Assembly (NCBI RefSeq): GCF_003581585.1
Contig: NZ_QXIR01000005.1
Location: 1 to 64,000, forward strand
DNA from: Bacillus salacetis
GTDB lineage: Bacteria; Bacillota; Bacilli; Bacillales; Bacillaceae_B
DNA length: 64,000 bases
Reading direction: 5' to 3'
The notes beneath the pieces were generated by a model. It had not been told where the DNA came from. It saw only the letters and a list, made by a program, of their open reading frames with translations, and made no database searches. The translations under genes and the position numbers were made by a program. Position 1 is the first letter of the stretch. Each line of letters opens with the position of its first letter. Shown here piece by piece: positions 17,185 to 27,411 of the stretch.

Positions 17185-18117
17185 ATGTTTGAACATACAA
17201 CAGTATTACTGAAAGAAACAGTGGATGGACTTGACATCAAAGAGGATGGCATTTATGTTGACTGCACTCTTGGAGGCGCAGGCCACAGTGAATATTTAGC
17301 TTCCCGTTTAGGGGAAGCAGGAAGGCTTTTCTGCTTTGATCAGGACCAGACAGCGATCGATCATGCAAAGGAAAGACTGGCTCCGTACTTGGACAGGGTA
17401 ACCTTTGTCAGATCGAACTTCCGTTACATTAAGGAGGAACTGAATGAATTGGGGATCCGTCAAGTTGATGGGGTGATGTTCGATCTTGGAGTTTCATCCC
17501 CGCAGCTCGATACACCTGAAAGAGGGTTCAGCTACCATCACGATGCTCCGCTTGATATGAGAATGGACATGGAAGGTGACCTGACTGCTCATGAAGTGGT
17601 CAATGAATGGCCCTATGGAGATCTGGTGAGAATTTTCTTCCGTTATGGTGAGGAGAAGTTCTCCAAGCAAATTGCGAGGAAGATAGAAGCTGCCAGAGAG
17701 GTCAAACCTATTGAAACAACCGGTGAACTGGTAGAACTCATTAAAGACGGCATTCCTGCTCCGGCAAGACGAAAAGGGGGCCACCCTGCTAAGCGGGTGT
17801 TCCAGGCAATCAGAATCGCAGTGAATGATGAATTGGATGCTGTTGAAGAGGCGCTTGAAAAATCTATTGAAATTTTGAAGCCTGGCGGAAGAATCAGCGT
17901 CATAACCTTTCATTCGCTTGAAGACAGGATTTGCAAGACCATTTTCAGAGAGAAAGCTTCAGGCCCTGACCTCCCGCCGGGATTGCCTGTGATTCCGGAT
18001 GAGTACAAACCTGAATTGAAATTGGTTAACCGGAAGCCTATACTGCCAAGCGAAGAAGAATTAGAGAGAAATAACAGGGCTCGTTCCGCAAAGTTAAGAG
18101 TAGCGGAAAAAGCTTAA
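17185..18117 (+). CDS. rsmH: 16S rRNA (cytosine1402-N4)-methyltransferase RsmH
   Basis: SAM-dependent methyltransferase (MraW) that N4-methylates C1402 in the ribosomal P site. It starts [16 protein letters not shown], with the SAM site [13 protein letters not shown] near residues 30-42 and the late motif [14 protein letters not shown]. At 310 residues it has the family length. The ribosome binding site GAAAGGTGA lies just before the ATG. ftsL follows after 25 bp in the same dcw transcript. Confidence 0.96.
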   Translation: MFEHTTVLLKETVDGLDIKEDGIYVDCTLGGAGHSEYLASRLGEAGRLFCFDQDQTAIDHAKERLAPYLDRVTFVRSNFRYIKEELNELGIRQVDGVMFDLGVSSPQLDTPERGFSYHHDAPLDMRMDMEGDLTAHEVVNEWPYGDLVRIFFRYGEEKFSKQIARKIEAAREVKPIETTGELVELIKDGIPAPARRKGGHPAKRVFQAIRIAVNDELDAVEEALEKSIEILKPGGRISVITFHSLEDRICKTIFREKASGPDLPPGLPVIPDEYKPELKLVNRKPILPSEEELERNNRARSAKLRVAEKA

Positions 18118-18142
18118 TCATTAACAGGAGGGAGTAGAGAGA

Positions 18143-18508
18143 GTGAGCAATTTAGCAAGAAACTATAGAGAGCAGACGATTCAACAGCCTCAGCGTCAGC
18201 AGGATGCACTTCCGGTGAGAGAAGGGAGACGCCCGCTGATCACCCCGGGGGAAAAAATCCTGGCAGCGATCATTGGTGTGGTGTTTTGTTTCATGGCAGT
18301 TAACATCATTTCAACACAATCGTCCATTTATAAAGCCAATAAAGATATTCAGGTGGTTCAGTCACAAATAGAAAAGCAGGAAAAAGCAAATACCGACCTC
18401 ACATTGCAAATCAGTGAACTGAGTACATATGAGAGAATCTTGGAAAAAGCGAAAGAACTTGGTCTTGATTTGAAAGAAAAGAATGTTAAGGTTGTGCAGA
18501 GTCAATGA
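18143..18508 (+). CDS. ftsL: Cell division protein FtsL
   Basis: A 121-residue bitopic division protein. It has a basic cytoplasmic N-terminus (about 1-38), one transmembrane helix (ILAAIIGVVFCFMAVNII, about 40-58), and an external leucine-rich coiled coil. It pairs with DivIC/FtsB and DivIB to activate septal peptidoglycan synthesis. The start is GTG 18143 with AGGAGGG ten nt upstream. Its stop overlaps the pbpB start by 4 bp, indicating coupling. Confidence 0.93.
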   Translation: MSNLARNYREQTIQQPQRQQDALPVREGRRPLITPGEKILAAIIGVVFCFMAVNIISTQSSIYKANKDIQVVQSQIEKQEKANTDLTLQISELSTYERILEKAKELGLDLKEKNVKVVQSQ

Positions 18509-20718
18509 ACAAGAGACCAGGAATGAGAATTGGAGCGGCCATCCTCTTTGGATTTTTCGGCCTGCTCTTTTTTGTTTTGATGGTACGCTTCGTCACAATA
18601 CAGGTGACAGGAGAAGCTGATGGGAAGGTATTGGCCGCACAGGCTGCCAAGAAGTACTTGAAAAGCGGTGTTTTAGAAGCAGCAAGAGGGACGATTTTTG
18701 ATCAAAAAGGAGAAGTGATTGCTGAAGATACATCGGCATATACACTTGTTGCCATACTCGATGAGTCCGTCTCGAAAGACAGTAAGGAGCCAAAGCATGT
18801 TACTGATCCTCAAAAGACGGCAGAGGTGCTGTCATCTCTATTGGAGGTTGACCGATCATCCCTCCAAGACCGCCTTTCAAAAGGGATTGAGAACAACCTT
18901 TTCCAAGTGGAATTTGGAAGTGCAGGCAGGGGGATATCCCATCAGATGAAACTCCAGATAGAAAAAGAGAAACTGCCGGGGATTACGTTCGTGAAGGAAT
19001 CCAAACGATTTTATCCCAACGGTATCTTCTCCTCCCACTTAATCGGGTTTGCCCAGAAAGAAGAAAAGGAGGGGAAGACTACCGATATCGTCGGTAAGAT
19101 GGGTATTGAGAAAAGCCTGGATAAATACCTTACCGGAACGGACGGCAAGGTGAAATATGACAGTGACAAGTGGGGATATATTCTTCCGCAGAGCAAAGAA
19201 CATGTGACTCCCCCGCATAACGGAAGCGATGTTTATCTGACGATAGATAAAAAAATTCAAACTTTTCTTGAAGAAACAATGAGCAAAGTGGATGAACAGT
19301 ACAAACCTGAAAAAATGCTCGCAGTGGTGGCTGACCCGAAAACCGGTAAGATACTGGCCATGTCCCAAAGACCGACATTTCACCCTGACACAAGGGATGA
19401 TTTAATGTCATGGCAAAATGAAATTGTTGAGTCTTCGTATGAGCCTGGCTCTACTTTTAAAAGTTTTTCCCTTGCAGCAGCAGTCGAGGAAGGGGTCTTT
19501 GCTCCGGGTGCATATTATGAATCCGGTAAGTACTTTGTCGATGGAAATCCCGTACCTATCCGGGATCATAACGGCGGTGAAGGATGGGGAAGCATAACTT
19601 ACCTTGAAGGGGTGCAGAGATCTTCCAATGTTGCTTTTGCAAAGCTGATGGATGAGATAGGGCAGGAACGGTATCGTGAGTACCTGGATAAGTTTGGGTT
19701 TGGTCAGTTAACAGGCATCGATCTGCCTAACGAGACAGCCGGCAAAATCCTTTACCATTATCCTATTGAGAAGTATACGACGATATTTGGCCAAGGAACC
19801 ACTGTCACTCCTCTTCAAGTTATCCAGGCGGAAACGGCCATAGCGAATAATGGGAAAATGATGAAACCATATGTGATAGAAAAAATTGTTGACCATGATA
19901 CAAAGAAGATCGTTAAACAAACTGAGCCGGAAGTTGCAGGAAACCCCATTTCTGCAGAAACAGCCAAAAAGGTAAGGGAATATCTTGCGACCACAGTAAC
20001 TTCTGAGAAGGGAACCGGGCAGAAGTTTGCAATTGATGGCTATGATGTTGCGGGCAAGTCAGGTACGGCTCAGATACCTGATGAAAAAAACGGTGGATAC
20101 CAAGTGGGGAAAGAAAATTACCTTTTCTCATTCTTGGGTATGGCTCCTGCGGACGATCCGCAACTGATCGTCTATGTGGCGATTAAAAAGCCTGAGCTAA
20201 AGCCGACGGAAATTGGGTCAGATCCGGTTTCGCAAGTGTTTAATCCGGTCATGCTGAACAGTTTGAAATACTTGAATATCAAGCCGCAGGAGACTGAAAG
20301 CTTGAAAAGATCTAAGCTTGCTGACGTAACAGGCGAGTCGGTTCAGAAGGCAAAAAAACAACTTGAAGAGTCAGGGCTTTCTGCCGTCATTATTGGAGAT
20401 GGACAGACGGTCACTGAACAGTCAGCATCACCTGGAGAGGTGTTGCTGCAAGGCGAGAGGATCGTTCTTCGTACAGATGGCAACTTGACTATACCGGATA
20501 TGAAAGGCTGGTCTGTAAGGGATGTGCTGAAAGTTACAAAGATGGCAAACCTTGACCTTAACATGGTAGGAACGGGATATGTGACCAAGCAGAATATTAA
20601 GCCGGACTCCACATTCTCTGAGTCTGAACCATTGGTTGTAACCTTCCAGAGCCCTGAGCAGCAATTGAACGAAAAGAAGAACGAAAATGAAACGGATGAA
20701 GAAGCTCCATTAAACTGA
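18505..20718 (+). CDS. pbpB: Penicillin-binding protein 2B (septal transpeptidase)
   Basis: A class B PBP of 737 residues, the septal transpeptidase. It has a short cytoplasmic tail, one membrane anchor (about 9-30), a dimerisation domain (about 55-235), and a transpeptidase domain with SxxK (Ser316 in GSTFK), SSN, and KSGTAQ. Two C-terminal PASTA repeats are seen (about 600-715), then a charged tail ending EEAPLN. It is somewhat longer than B. subtilis PbpB (about 716). The ATG overlaps the ftsL stop; a terminator separates it from spoVD. Confidence 0.95.
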   Translation: MNKRPGMRIGAAILFGFFGLLFFVLMVRFVTIQVTGEADGKVLAAQAAKKYLKSGVLEAARGTIFDQKGEVIAEDTSAYTLVAILDESVSKDSKEPKHVTDPQKTAEVLSSLLEVDRSSLQDRLSKGIENNLFQVEFGSAGRGISHQMKLQIEKEKLPGITFVKESKRFYPNGIFSSHLIGFAQKEEKEGKTTDIVGKMGIEKSLDKYLTGTDGKVKYDSDKWGYILPQSKEHVTPPHNGSDVYLTIDKKIQTFLEETMSKVDEQYKPEKMLAVVADPKTGKILAMSQRPTFHPDTRDDLMSWQNEIVESSYEPGSTFKSFSLAAAVEEGVFAPGAYYESGKYFVDGNPVPIRDHNGGEGWGSITYLEGVQRSSNVAFAKLMDEIGQERYREYLDKFGFGQLTGIDLPNETAGKILYHYPIEKYTTIFGQGTTVTPLQVIQAETAIANNGKMMKPYVIEKIVDHDTKKIVKQTEPEVAGNPISAETAKKVREYLATTVTSEKGTGQKFAIDGYDVAGKSGTAQIPDEKNGGYQVGKENYLFSFLGMAPADDPQLIVYVAIKKPELKPTEIGSDPVSQVFNPVMLNSLKYLNIKPQETESLKRSKLADVTGESVQKAKKQLEESGLSAVIIGDGQTVTEQSASPGEVLLQGERIVLRTDGNLTIPDMKGWSVRDVLKVTKMANLDLNMVGTGYVTKQNIKPDSTFSESEPLVVTFQSPEQQLNEKKNENETDEEAPLN

Positions 20719-20722
20719 TCGT

Positions 20723-20751
20723 AAAGGCCGGAGGGAATCCTCCGGCCTTTT
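20723..20751 (+). terminator. Terminator between pbpB and spoVD
   Basis: A 12-bp perfect stem, AAAGGCCGGAGG with CCTCCGGCCTTT around a GAAT loop, ends in TTTT. It separates vegetative pbpB from sporulation gene spoVD. Confidence 0.88.
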
Positions 20752-20858
20752 CGCAATCCTTCCTGGTCTGTCTGCCAGCTGGACGATTAGAGAAACCAAC
20801 ATACTTTCCTTTGTACAGGCATATAATTGAACGAGCCAAATAAGGGGAGGTACTGGGT

Positions 20859-22775
20859 GTGAAAAGGGTTTCGAATGTAACGGTGAGGAAACGGCTGGCG
20901 CTTGCGCTTGTAATGGGAATTTTAATTTTTGCAGTTATAGATGCAAGGCTCGGCTATGTCCAGTTTTTTATGGGGGACAAGCTGACGAGCTGGGCAAAAG
21001 ATTCCTGGAGCAGGAATATTCCCTTCGAGCCGGAGAGGGGAAAGATATTAGATAAGAATGGTGTTGAATTGGCTGCAAATCAGAGTGCGCCTACAGTATT
21101 CGTGGTACCAAGGCAAATTACCGATCCGGCAAAAACGTCAGAAAAGCTTGCGGCAGCACTGAACCTCCCTCTGGAGGATGTGTACAAATATGTCACGAAG
21201 TCCGCTTCAATGGTGAGAATCAATGAAGCCAGGAAGATTTCCTATGAAAAAGCAAAAGAAATACGTGATCTGAACCTTAAAGGAGTATATATAGCAGAGG
21301 ATTCGAAACGATATTACCCATTTGGCAGCTATCTTTCACATGTACTTGGCTTTGCAGGCATCGACAACCAGGGACTTATGGGACTTGAACTCTATTATGA
21401 TAAGGAATTAAGCGGAGATGGGGGTTCTGTTAAGTTCTTCTCAGATGCAAAAGGCAAAAGGATGCCTGACATGGCTGATGATTATGAAGCACCGGTCAAT
21501 GGACTTGATCTTAAATTAACGATTGATACAAAAGTTCAGACAATAATAGAAAGGGAACTTGATATAGCAGAAGCAGCATATAATCCAGATGGGATAATAG
21601 CCATTGCAATGGATCCGAATACAGGGGAAGTCCTGGCGATGTCAAGCCGGCCAACCTTTGATCCCGCAAACTTCAGGAATGTCCCTCAGGAAATCTATAA
21701 CCGCAACCTCCCAATCTGGAGTACTTATGAGCCGGGATCCACCTTTAAGATCATCACACTGGCCGCCGCACTTGAAGAAAAGAAGGTCGATCTCACAAAA
21801 GAAAAATTCCATGATCCGGGACATGTGGAGGTTGCAGGGTCCACTCTTCATTGCTGGAAAAGAGGTGGCCATGGAACCCAGACCTTCCTGGAAGTTGTCC
21901 AGAACTCCTGTAACCCAGGATTCGTAGAATTGGGGGAACGGCTTGGAAAAGAGACGCTCTTCAAATATATTAAGGACTTTGGATTCGGCCAGAAGACAGG
22001 AATCGATCTTCAGGGAGAAGGAAAAGGCCTTCTTTTCAATCTTGACAGGGTCGGACCCGTTGAACAGGCAACGACTGCTTTTGGCCAGGGTGTGGCCGTG
22101 ACACCGATTCAGCAGGTTGCTGCAGTATCGGCAGCAATTAATGGAGGAACGCTTTATCAGCCTTATGTAGCAAAGGAGCTTGTAGATCCAAAAACGGGGG
22201 AAGTGGTCATGAGGAATACCCCGCAAGCAAAGAAGCAGGTGATTTCCAAGGAAACATCCGAACAAATCAGATATGCCCTTGAAAGTGTAGTTGCTCAAGG
22301 TACCGGAAAAGGAGCATTTGTTGAAGGATACAGAGTCGGAGGTAAGACAGGAACAGCTCAGAAAGTCAAAGACGGCAGGTATATGGAAAATAACCATATT
22401 GTTTCCTTCCTTGGATTCGCACCTGCTGATAAACCGGAAATTGTCGTTTATCTTGCAGTTGATAATCCCAAAGGGACAGTGCAATTCGGAGGAGTCGTGG
22501 CTGCCCCGATTGTAGGAAATATCATCGGCGATAGTTTACGGGCAATGGGTGTCCCGCCAAGAAAAGATCAGATTGAAAAAGAAACAACATGGCTGGATAC
22601 CCCGCTTCTGGAAACCCCGGATTTGATAGGTATGTCCCGAAAGGAACTTCAACAGCAGCTGATCAACCTTAAGCTTGACATCAGCGGGGAAGGGAACAAG
22701 GTTGCAGCACAGTCACCAGATCCGGGTGTCAAAATTAAAGAGGGTGCAACCATCCGCATTCAGATGGCCGAATGA
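20859..22775 (+). CDS. spoVD: Stage V sporulation protein D (spore cortex PBP)
   Basis: A class B penicillin-binding protein of 638 residues needed for spore cortex peptidoglycan, where it works with the SEDS protein SpoVE. It has an N-terminal membrane anchor, a PBP dimer domain, and a transpeptidase domain with SxxK (Ser294 in GSTFK), a Ser-x-Asn equivalent in QNSCNPG, and KTGTAQ. One C-terminal PASTA repeat follows, fewer than in PbpB. The start is GTG 20859 behind GGGGAGG. The terminator before it and the 108-bp gap suggest its own, probably mother-cell-specific, promoter. Confidence 0.95.
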   Translation: MKRVSNVTVRKRLALALVMGILIFAVIDARLGYVQFFMGDKLTSWAKDSWSRNIPFEPERGKILDKNGVELAANQSAPTVFVVPRQITDPAKTSEKLAAALNLPLEDVYKYVTKSASMVRINEARKISYEKAKEIRDLNLKGVYIAEDSKRYYPFGSYLSHVLGFAGIDNQGLMGLELYYDKELSGDGGSVKFFSDAKGKRMPDMADDYEAPVNGLDLKLTIDTKVQTIIERELDIAEAAYNPDGIIAIAMDPNTGEVLAMSSRPTFDPANFRNVPQEIYNRNLPIWSTYEPGSTFKIITLAAALEEKKVDLTKEKFHDPGHVEVAGSTLHCWKRGGHGTQTFLEVVQNSCNPGFVELGERLGKETLFKYIKDFGFGQKTGIDLQGEGKGLLFNLDRVGPVEQATTAFGQGVAVTPIQQVAAVSAAINGGTLYQPYVAKELVDPKTGEVVMRNTPQAKKQVISKETSEQIRYALESVVAQGTGKGAFVEGYRVGGKTGTAQKVKDGRYMENNHIVSFLGFAPADKPEIVVYLAVDNPKGTVQFGGVVAAPIVGNIIGDSLRAMGVPPRKDQIEKETTWLDTPLLETPDLIGMSRKELQQQLINLKLDISGEGNKVAAQSPDPGVKIKEGATIRIQMAE

Positions 22776-22833
22776 TCGGCTTGGTTAATTGTATGATCAG
22801 CATCAATAAAACTCAGTGACTGCAGGAACCATA

Positions 22834-22869
22834 TGCCTGAAGCCGATTCTGGAATTTTGGCTTCAGGCA
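22834..22869 (+). terminator. Hairpin after spoVD
   Basis: An 11-bp perfect stem (TGCCTGAAGCC with GGCTTCAGGCA) around a 14-nt loop, 58 bp after the spoVD stop. There is no T-run after it, so terminator function is uncertain. The rest of the 296-bp spoVD-murE gap shows nothing clear. Confidence 0.5.
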
Positions 22870-23071
22870 ATCATCTTCCAGGATTCATTCTTTGCAGGTC
22901 AGCGACATAATGTATTAACAAGGCGGTTAATGCTGATGGTCCGGACTGTTTTGGCTTTCAATCACCAATCGAGCAATATTGCCAAGAACTAATCTTAAAG
23001 GTTGATAGATTTTGCACTTGTTTTTCTGTAAAATAAATATGGTTGCTTTACATACATGAGGAGTTGAAATA

Positions 23072-24535
23072 ATGAAATTGCAAACTTTGCTGGGAGTATT
23101 GCCGTTTTATAAGACCAAGGGCAAGGGAAATCCTGAAATTGCAAACTTAAAGAACCATCATAAAAATGTGAATAATGGTGATTTATTTTTTTGTATAAAA
23201 GGATCCGAAGTGGACAGCCATACTCTAGCAAATGAAGCAGTCCTCTCTGGTGCAGCAGCGGTTGTTTCCGAGCGTGAATTGGAATTGGCTGTCCCTGTGA
23301 TCATTGTAAAGGATTCGAAAAGGGCAATGGCTGTCCTTGCCAATCATTTCTACGGCCAGCCTTCTTCTAAAATGAATCTGATCGGTGTCACCGGCACGAA
23401 CGGGAAAACGACCACAACACATCTGATTGACAGGATTTTCAGCTTCAGGGGGGACCAAACAGGTTTAATCGGTACTTTATATGTGAAAACAGGAGATGAA
23501 GTGATAGCCAGCAAGAATACGACGCCTGACAGCCTGACTCTTCAGCAGCTCTTTGGTGATTTCGTTCAAACGGGTGTTGAAACAGCCATAATGGAAGTGT
23601 CTTCACATGCATTGTATCAAGGAAGGGTGCATGGGTGTGATTTCGATATAGCGGTGTTCACCAATCTTACCCAGGATCACTTGGATTACCATAGGACCAT
23701 GGAGGAATACAAAAGTGCTAAAAGCCTTCTTTTCTCACAATTAGGCAACACTTACAATGCGACTAAGCGAAAGTTCGCTGTCATCAACAGGGATGACCCC
23801 TCTGCTGAATTTTTCATCCATTCCACAGCCGCCCATGTTCTTACCTACGGACTGAGCTCTGATGCCGACTTTTACGCAGAAGATATCCAGCTCAGGCCAA
23901 ATGGGTCTTCATTTACCTTGGTAACCCCGGCAGAAAAGACACACATGGATATTCAGCTTGCAGGCAGGTTCAATGTTTATAATGTACTTGCAGCATCAGC
24001 GGCATCAGCGGCCGCCGATATTCCGTTAATTAAGATCAAAGCTGCACTCGAATCAATCAAAGGGGTCAGCGGCAGGTTTGAGCAGGTAGAAGCTGGCCAG
24101 GATTTCTCAGTGATTGTCGATTATGCACATACACCTGACAGCCTTGAAAATGTATTAAAGACAATTGAAACCATCACGGAAGAAAAAGTGATAGTGGTCG
24201 TTGGCTGCGGTGGGGACAGGGACAGGACCAAAAGGCCAGTCATGGCAGAAATTGCCTGTAAATATGGCGATCAAGTCATCTTTACCTCTGACAATCCCAG
24301 GAATGAAAACCCTGAAGACATCATTGAGGACATGACTTCAGGTCTGACAAATGTAAATTACTCCGTCATCATTGACCGGCAGCAGGCTATCGATCAAGCT
24401 GTCTCCATTGCCGGTAAGGGTGATATTGTCCTTATAGCAGGCAAGGGGCATGAGACTTATCAAATCATCGGTAACAAGGTGCATTCATTTGACGATAGAG
24501 AGGCTGCCAAGTCTGCTATTAAGAGGTTGAAGTGA
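23072..24535 (+). CDS. murE: UDP-MurNAc-tripeptide synthetase MurE
   Basis: ATP-dependent ligase that adds the third amino acid of the peptidoglycan stem peptide. At 487 residues it has the three Mur ligase domains: UDP-MurNAc binding N-domain, ATP-binding [13 protein letters not shown] near residue 108, and a C-domain. The DNPR sequence in FTSDNPRNENPED is the signature for meso-diaminopimelate, so the product is the mDAP tripeptide. The site GAGGAG precedes the ATG. Its stop overlaps the start of the next, MurF-like gene (TGATG). Confidence 0.95.
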   Translation: MKLQTLLGVLPFYKTKGKGNPEIANLKNHHKNVNNGDLFFCIKGSEVDSHTLANEAVLSGAAAVVSERELELAVPVIIVKDSKRAMAVLANHFYGQPSSKMNLIGVTGTNGKTTTTHLIDRIFSFRGDQTGLIGTLYVKTGDEVIASKNTTPDSLTLQQLFGDFVQTGVETAIMEVSSHALYQGRVHGCDFDIAVFTNLTQDHLDYHRTMEEYKSAKSLLFSQLGNTYNATKRKFAVINRDDPSAEFFIHSTAAHVLTYGLSSDADFYAEDIQLRPNGSSFTLVTPAEKTHMDIQLAGRFNVYNVLAASAASAAADIPLIKIKAALESIKGVSGRFEQVEAGQDFSVIVDYAHTPDSLENVLKTIETITEEKVIVVVGCGGDRDRTKRPVMAEIACKYGDQVIFTSDNPRNENPEDIIEDMTSGLTNVNYSVIIDRQQAIDQAVSIAGKGDIVLIAGKGHETYQIIGNKVHSFDDREAAKSAIKRLK

Positions 24536-24972
24536 TGCTGGGTTATTCAGAAGTGAAGAATGCAGCTTCCGGTTCCAGGGGCATAAAGGACACTGCATTA
24601 TATTTTGAGATGGTGACCGCGGAGGTTGGGGTGGATATGCCCAAAGGCCTTTACATTCCCTCATCCGGCAAGGACCTGTTTGAAGCGATCCACCATGGTG
24701 CAGTGGCTTCTTTTTGGCGGAAAGATGAAAAAATCCCTGCCTGGCTGCCGAATCATTTTCCTTTATTCATGACAGACAATATAATAGAGGCTGTACTAGG
24801 AATCCTTGATCATTATTACTATAATACGAAACAAGAAGAGTGGGGAAAAATGACAATATTTATATTCAGAGACGAAGAAATGGGTAAACTACAAACAATT
24901 ACCAACCAGAATCAATATTTGAAATACAGGAAATCTGCGGAAATATCATTAAAATTGAAGGGAGGGGAATAA
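24535..24972 (+). CDS. Stand-alone MurF-like N-terminal domain protein
   Basis: A 145-residue protein between murE and mraY. Its middle resembles the N-terminal UDP-MurNAc-binding domain of Mur[10 protein letters not shown] aligns with the LFIPLKG strand, [11 protein letters not shown] with the AGVAAVLW segment, and [17 protein letters not shown] with the V-DDTL-AL--LA helix that ends this domain. It then stops short of the ATP-binding GTNGKT loop and has an unrelated 45-residue tail ([13 protein letters not shown]...). It cannot be a ligase. It starts ATG at 24535, overlapping the murE stop by one base, and mraY begins 1 bp after it, so it is embedded in the operon. A regulatory or scaffold role, or a decayed murF relic kept for coupling, are possibilities. 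Not assigned a function. Confidence 0.85.
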   Translation: MLGYSEVKNAASGSRGIKDTALYFEMVTAEVGVDMPKGLYIPSSGKDLFEAIHHGAVASFWRKDEKIPAWLPNHFPLFMTDNIIEAVLGILDHYYYNTKQEEWGKMTIFIFRDEEMGKLQTITNQNQYLKYRKSAEISLKLKGGE

Positions 24973-24973
24973 G

Positions 24974-25948
24974 ATGGCAGAGAATGTAATCATTTATGCG
25001 ATACTAATGGGCTTCATTGTAACAGTTGTGCTTTCGCCAATCTTCATTCCCTTCCTGAGAAGGCTTAAATTTGGCCAGAGCATCAGGGAAGAAGGGCCGA
25101 AATCCCATCAAAAAAAATCCGGGACACCGACAATGGGAGGTTTGGTGTTCCTGCTGTCTATCCTTATAACCACACTATTCATAACAAACCGATACTCAGA
25201 GTTCGGCGCTGAAACATTCCTCCTGCTCCTGGTTACGATCGGCTTCGGTATATTAGGTTTTCTCGATGACTTCATCAAGGTTGTCATGAAAAGGAACCTT
25301 GGGCTGACTTCCAAGCAGAAGCTTGCGGGGCAGATCATCATATCCGCTGTCTTTTTCTATGTTTATCAGCAGAATGATTTTGCTTCAACTGTTTCCATTC
25401 CGTTGACAGATATCAGTGTCGACCTGGGATGGTTTTATGTATTATTCATCATATTTTGGCTTGTTGGTTTCTCCAACGCCGTCAATTTGACTGATGGACT
25501 TGATGGCTTGGTCTCAGGAACTTCAGCCATAGCATTCGGGGCACTGGCCGTACTTGCTTGGAATCAATCTCAATACGATGTTTCCATCTTTGCAGTAGCG
25601 GTGGTGGGAGCAGTATTGGGGTTCCTTGTATTTAATGCCCATCCCGCAAAGGTGTTCATGGGGGACACAGGTTCACTTGCTCTTGGAGGGGCCATTGCAG
25701 CGATTGCAATCCTGACAAAGCTTGAGATTCTGCTTGTTTTGATAGGCGGGGTCTTCGTCATTGAAACACTGTCTGTCATCATCCAGGTGATTTCCTTTAA
25801 GACTACTGGAAAAAGGGTGTTCAGAATGAGCCCTCTTCATCATCATTATGAACTTGTAGGCTGGTCCGAGTGGAGAGTAGTCGTGACTTTCTGGACTGTC
25901 GGTCTGTTGTGTGCAGTACTAGGAATCTATATAGAGGTGTGGATATAA
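24974..25948 (+). CDS. mraY: Phospho-N-acetylmuramoyl-pentapeptide transferase
   Basis: Integral membrane enzyme that moves phospho-MurNAc-pentapeptide to undecaprenyl phosphate, making lipid I. The 324-residue protein has about ten membrane helices and the catalytic aspartate motifs FLDDFIK (about 95), [12 protein letters not shown] (about 165-180) and [12 protein letters not shown] (about 225), plus the MSPLHHHYE histidine loop. The ribosome binding site GGGAGGGGAATAAG overlaps the end of the MurF-like gene. Its stop abuts the murD start. Confidence 0.96.
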   Translation: MAENVIIYAILMGFIVTVVLSPIFIPFLRRLKFGQSIREEGPKSHQKKSGTPTMGGLVFLLSILITTLFITNRYSEFGAETFLLLLVTIGFGILGFLDDFIKVVMKRNLGLTSKQKLAGQIIISAVFFYVYQQNDFASTVSIPLTDISVDLGWFYVLFIIFWLVGFSNAVNLTDGLDGLVSGTSAIAFGALAVLAWNQSQYDVSIFAVAVVGAVLGFLVFNAHPAKVFMGDTGSLALGGAIAAIAILTKLEILLVLIGGVFVIETLSVIIQVISFKTTGKRVFRMSPLHHHYELVGWSEWRVVVTFWTVGLLCAVLGIYIEVWI

Positions 25949-27301
25949 TTGAAAACGACTCTTAAATTCAAGCATAAAAAAGTATTGGTACTGGGTTTGG
26001 CAAAAAGCGGGGTCAGCGCAGCCTCGCTGCTGCACAAGCTTGAGGCATTCGTCACAGTCAATGACCGAAAGCCATTCTCGGAGAATCCGGAAGCTCAAGG
26101 ACTGCTGCAGCAAGGAATCAAGGTCATATGCGGCAGTCATCCCATTGAGTTGCTGGATGAAGGTTTTGATTACATAGTTAAGAATCCTGGAATTCCTTAT
26201 GACAACCCTTTGGTAAGCGGAGCAGTGAAAAAAGGGATACCTGTATTGACTGAAGTGGAGCTGGCTTATCTGGTTTCAGAGGCTCCCTTCATAGGCATCA
26301 CGGGGACAAATGGGAAAACGACAACGACAACTTTAGTATATGAGATGCTTGATAAAGGCGGTAAGCACCCTTTGATAGCGGGGAATATCGGAACTGTCGC
26401 TTCTGAAGTTGCCCAGACTGCCTCAGAAGAAAACAACGTGGTCATTGAGCTTTCGTCCTTTCAATTGATGGGGATCGACACGTTCCGTCCCAAGATAAGT
26501 ATCTTCATCAATCTTTATGAGGCGCACCTTGATTATCACGGTTCAATTGATGAGTATGCCAAAGCGAAAGCAAATATCACTGCCAACCAGACGGAAGATG
26601 ATTATCTTATCATCAATGCGGATCAGCCTGAGCTGGATCAGCTTTTACATTTTTCCAAAGCCAGGAAAATATACTTCTCCACTAAGAACCATTTGGAACA
26701 AGGGGCAAGCATCAAGGATGGTCACATCTTTTTTAACAATGAAAAAATCATTGATATATCACAGATAGCTCTGCCTGGAAAACATAACCTTGAAAATATC
26801 CTGTGTGCAGTCATTGCTTCGAAGGTCAGTGGTATCGGGAACGGAGCCATTCAGGAAGTCCTTAAAACGTTTACTGGTGTTAAGCATAGGACCCAGTTTG
26901 TCAGGACTCTTAATGGGAGGTCATTCTATAATGACTCAAAGGCAACCAACGTCCTGGCTGCCAAAAGTGCTTTGGAAGCCTTTGAACAGCCGACGATACT
27001 GCTTGCTGGAGGACTGGATAGAGGAGGCAGCTTCGATGAGCTGATTCCCTATATGACCAATATAAAAGCCCTCATCACTTTTGGGGAGACAGCTCCTAAA
27101 TTTATCGAGACAGCAGCCAAAGCAGGGATACAAACGGTAAAACATGTCGATAATGTAGAGGCTGCAGTACCTGCCGCTTACGAGGCTTCTGAACAAGGAG
27201 ACGTAATCCTGCTTTCGCCTGCATGTGCGAGCTGGGATCAGTACCGTACTTTTGAAGTCCGCGGTGACATTTTTATCGAAGAGGTGCATAAGCTTAAATA
27301 A
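25949..27301 (+). CDS. murD: UDP-MurNAc-L-alanine:D-glutamate ligase MurD
   Basis: Adds D-glutamate to UDP-MurNAc-L-Ala in the cytosol. At 450 residues it matches the family. The N-domain Rossmann motif [14 protein letters not shown] is near residue 15 and the ATP loop [13 protein letters not shown] near residue 120. The C-domain shows [14 protein letters not shown] and [12 protein letters not shown]. The start is TTG 25949, directly after the mraY stop, with a GAGGTGTGG site in mraY. spoVE follows after about 110 bp. Confidence 0.95.
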   Translation: MKTTLKFKHKKVLVLGLAKSGVSAASLLHKLEAFVTVNDRKPFSENPEAQGLLQQGIKVICGSHPIELLDEGFDYIVKNPGIPYDNPLVSGAVKKGIPVLTEVELAYLVSEAPFIGITGTNGKTTTTTLVYEMLDKGGKHPLIAGNIGTVASEVAQTASEENNVVIELSSFQLMGIDTFRPKISIFINLYEAHLDYHGSIDEYAKAKANITANQTEDDYLIINADQPELDQLLHFSKARKIYFSTKNHLEQGASIKDGHIFFNNEKIIDISQIALPGKHNLENILCAVIASKVSGIGNGAIQEVLKTFTGVKHRTQFVRTLNGRSFYNDSKATNVLAAKSALEAFEQPTILLAGGLDRGGSFDELIPYMTNIKALITFGETAPKFIETAAKAGIQTVKHVDNVEAAVPAAYEASEQGDVILLSPACASWDQYRTFEVRGDIFIEEVHKLK

Positions 27302-27411
27302 GGGCTTGTCTTTCTTGGAGCAATAAAGGATGAATTACATCTTGTGAAGACATCGGAATCGAAGGTTTGATTGCTCGAAACGGCTCAAATAAGTCTATCG
27401 AGGTGTTTGGA

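Noticed and set aside
24535-24972. Frameshifted full-length murF
   Set aside because: No downstream frame encodes the GTNGKT ATP loop or other MurF parts; mraY starts 1 bp later, so this is a complete short gene.
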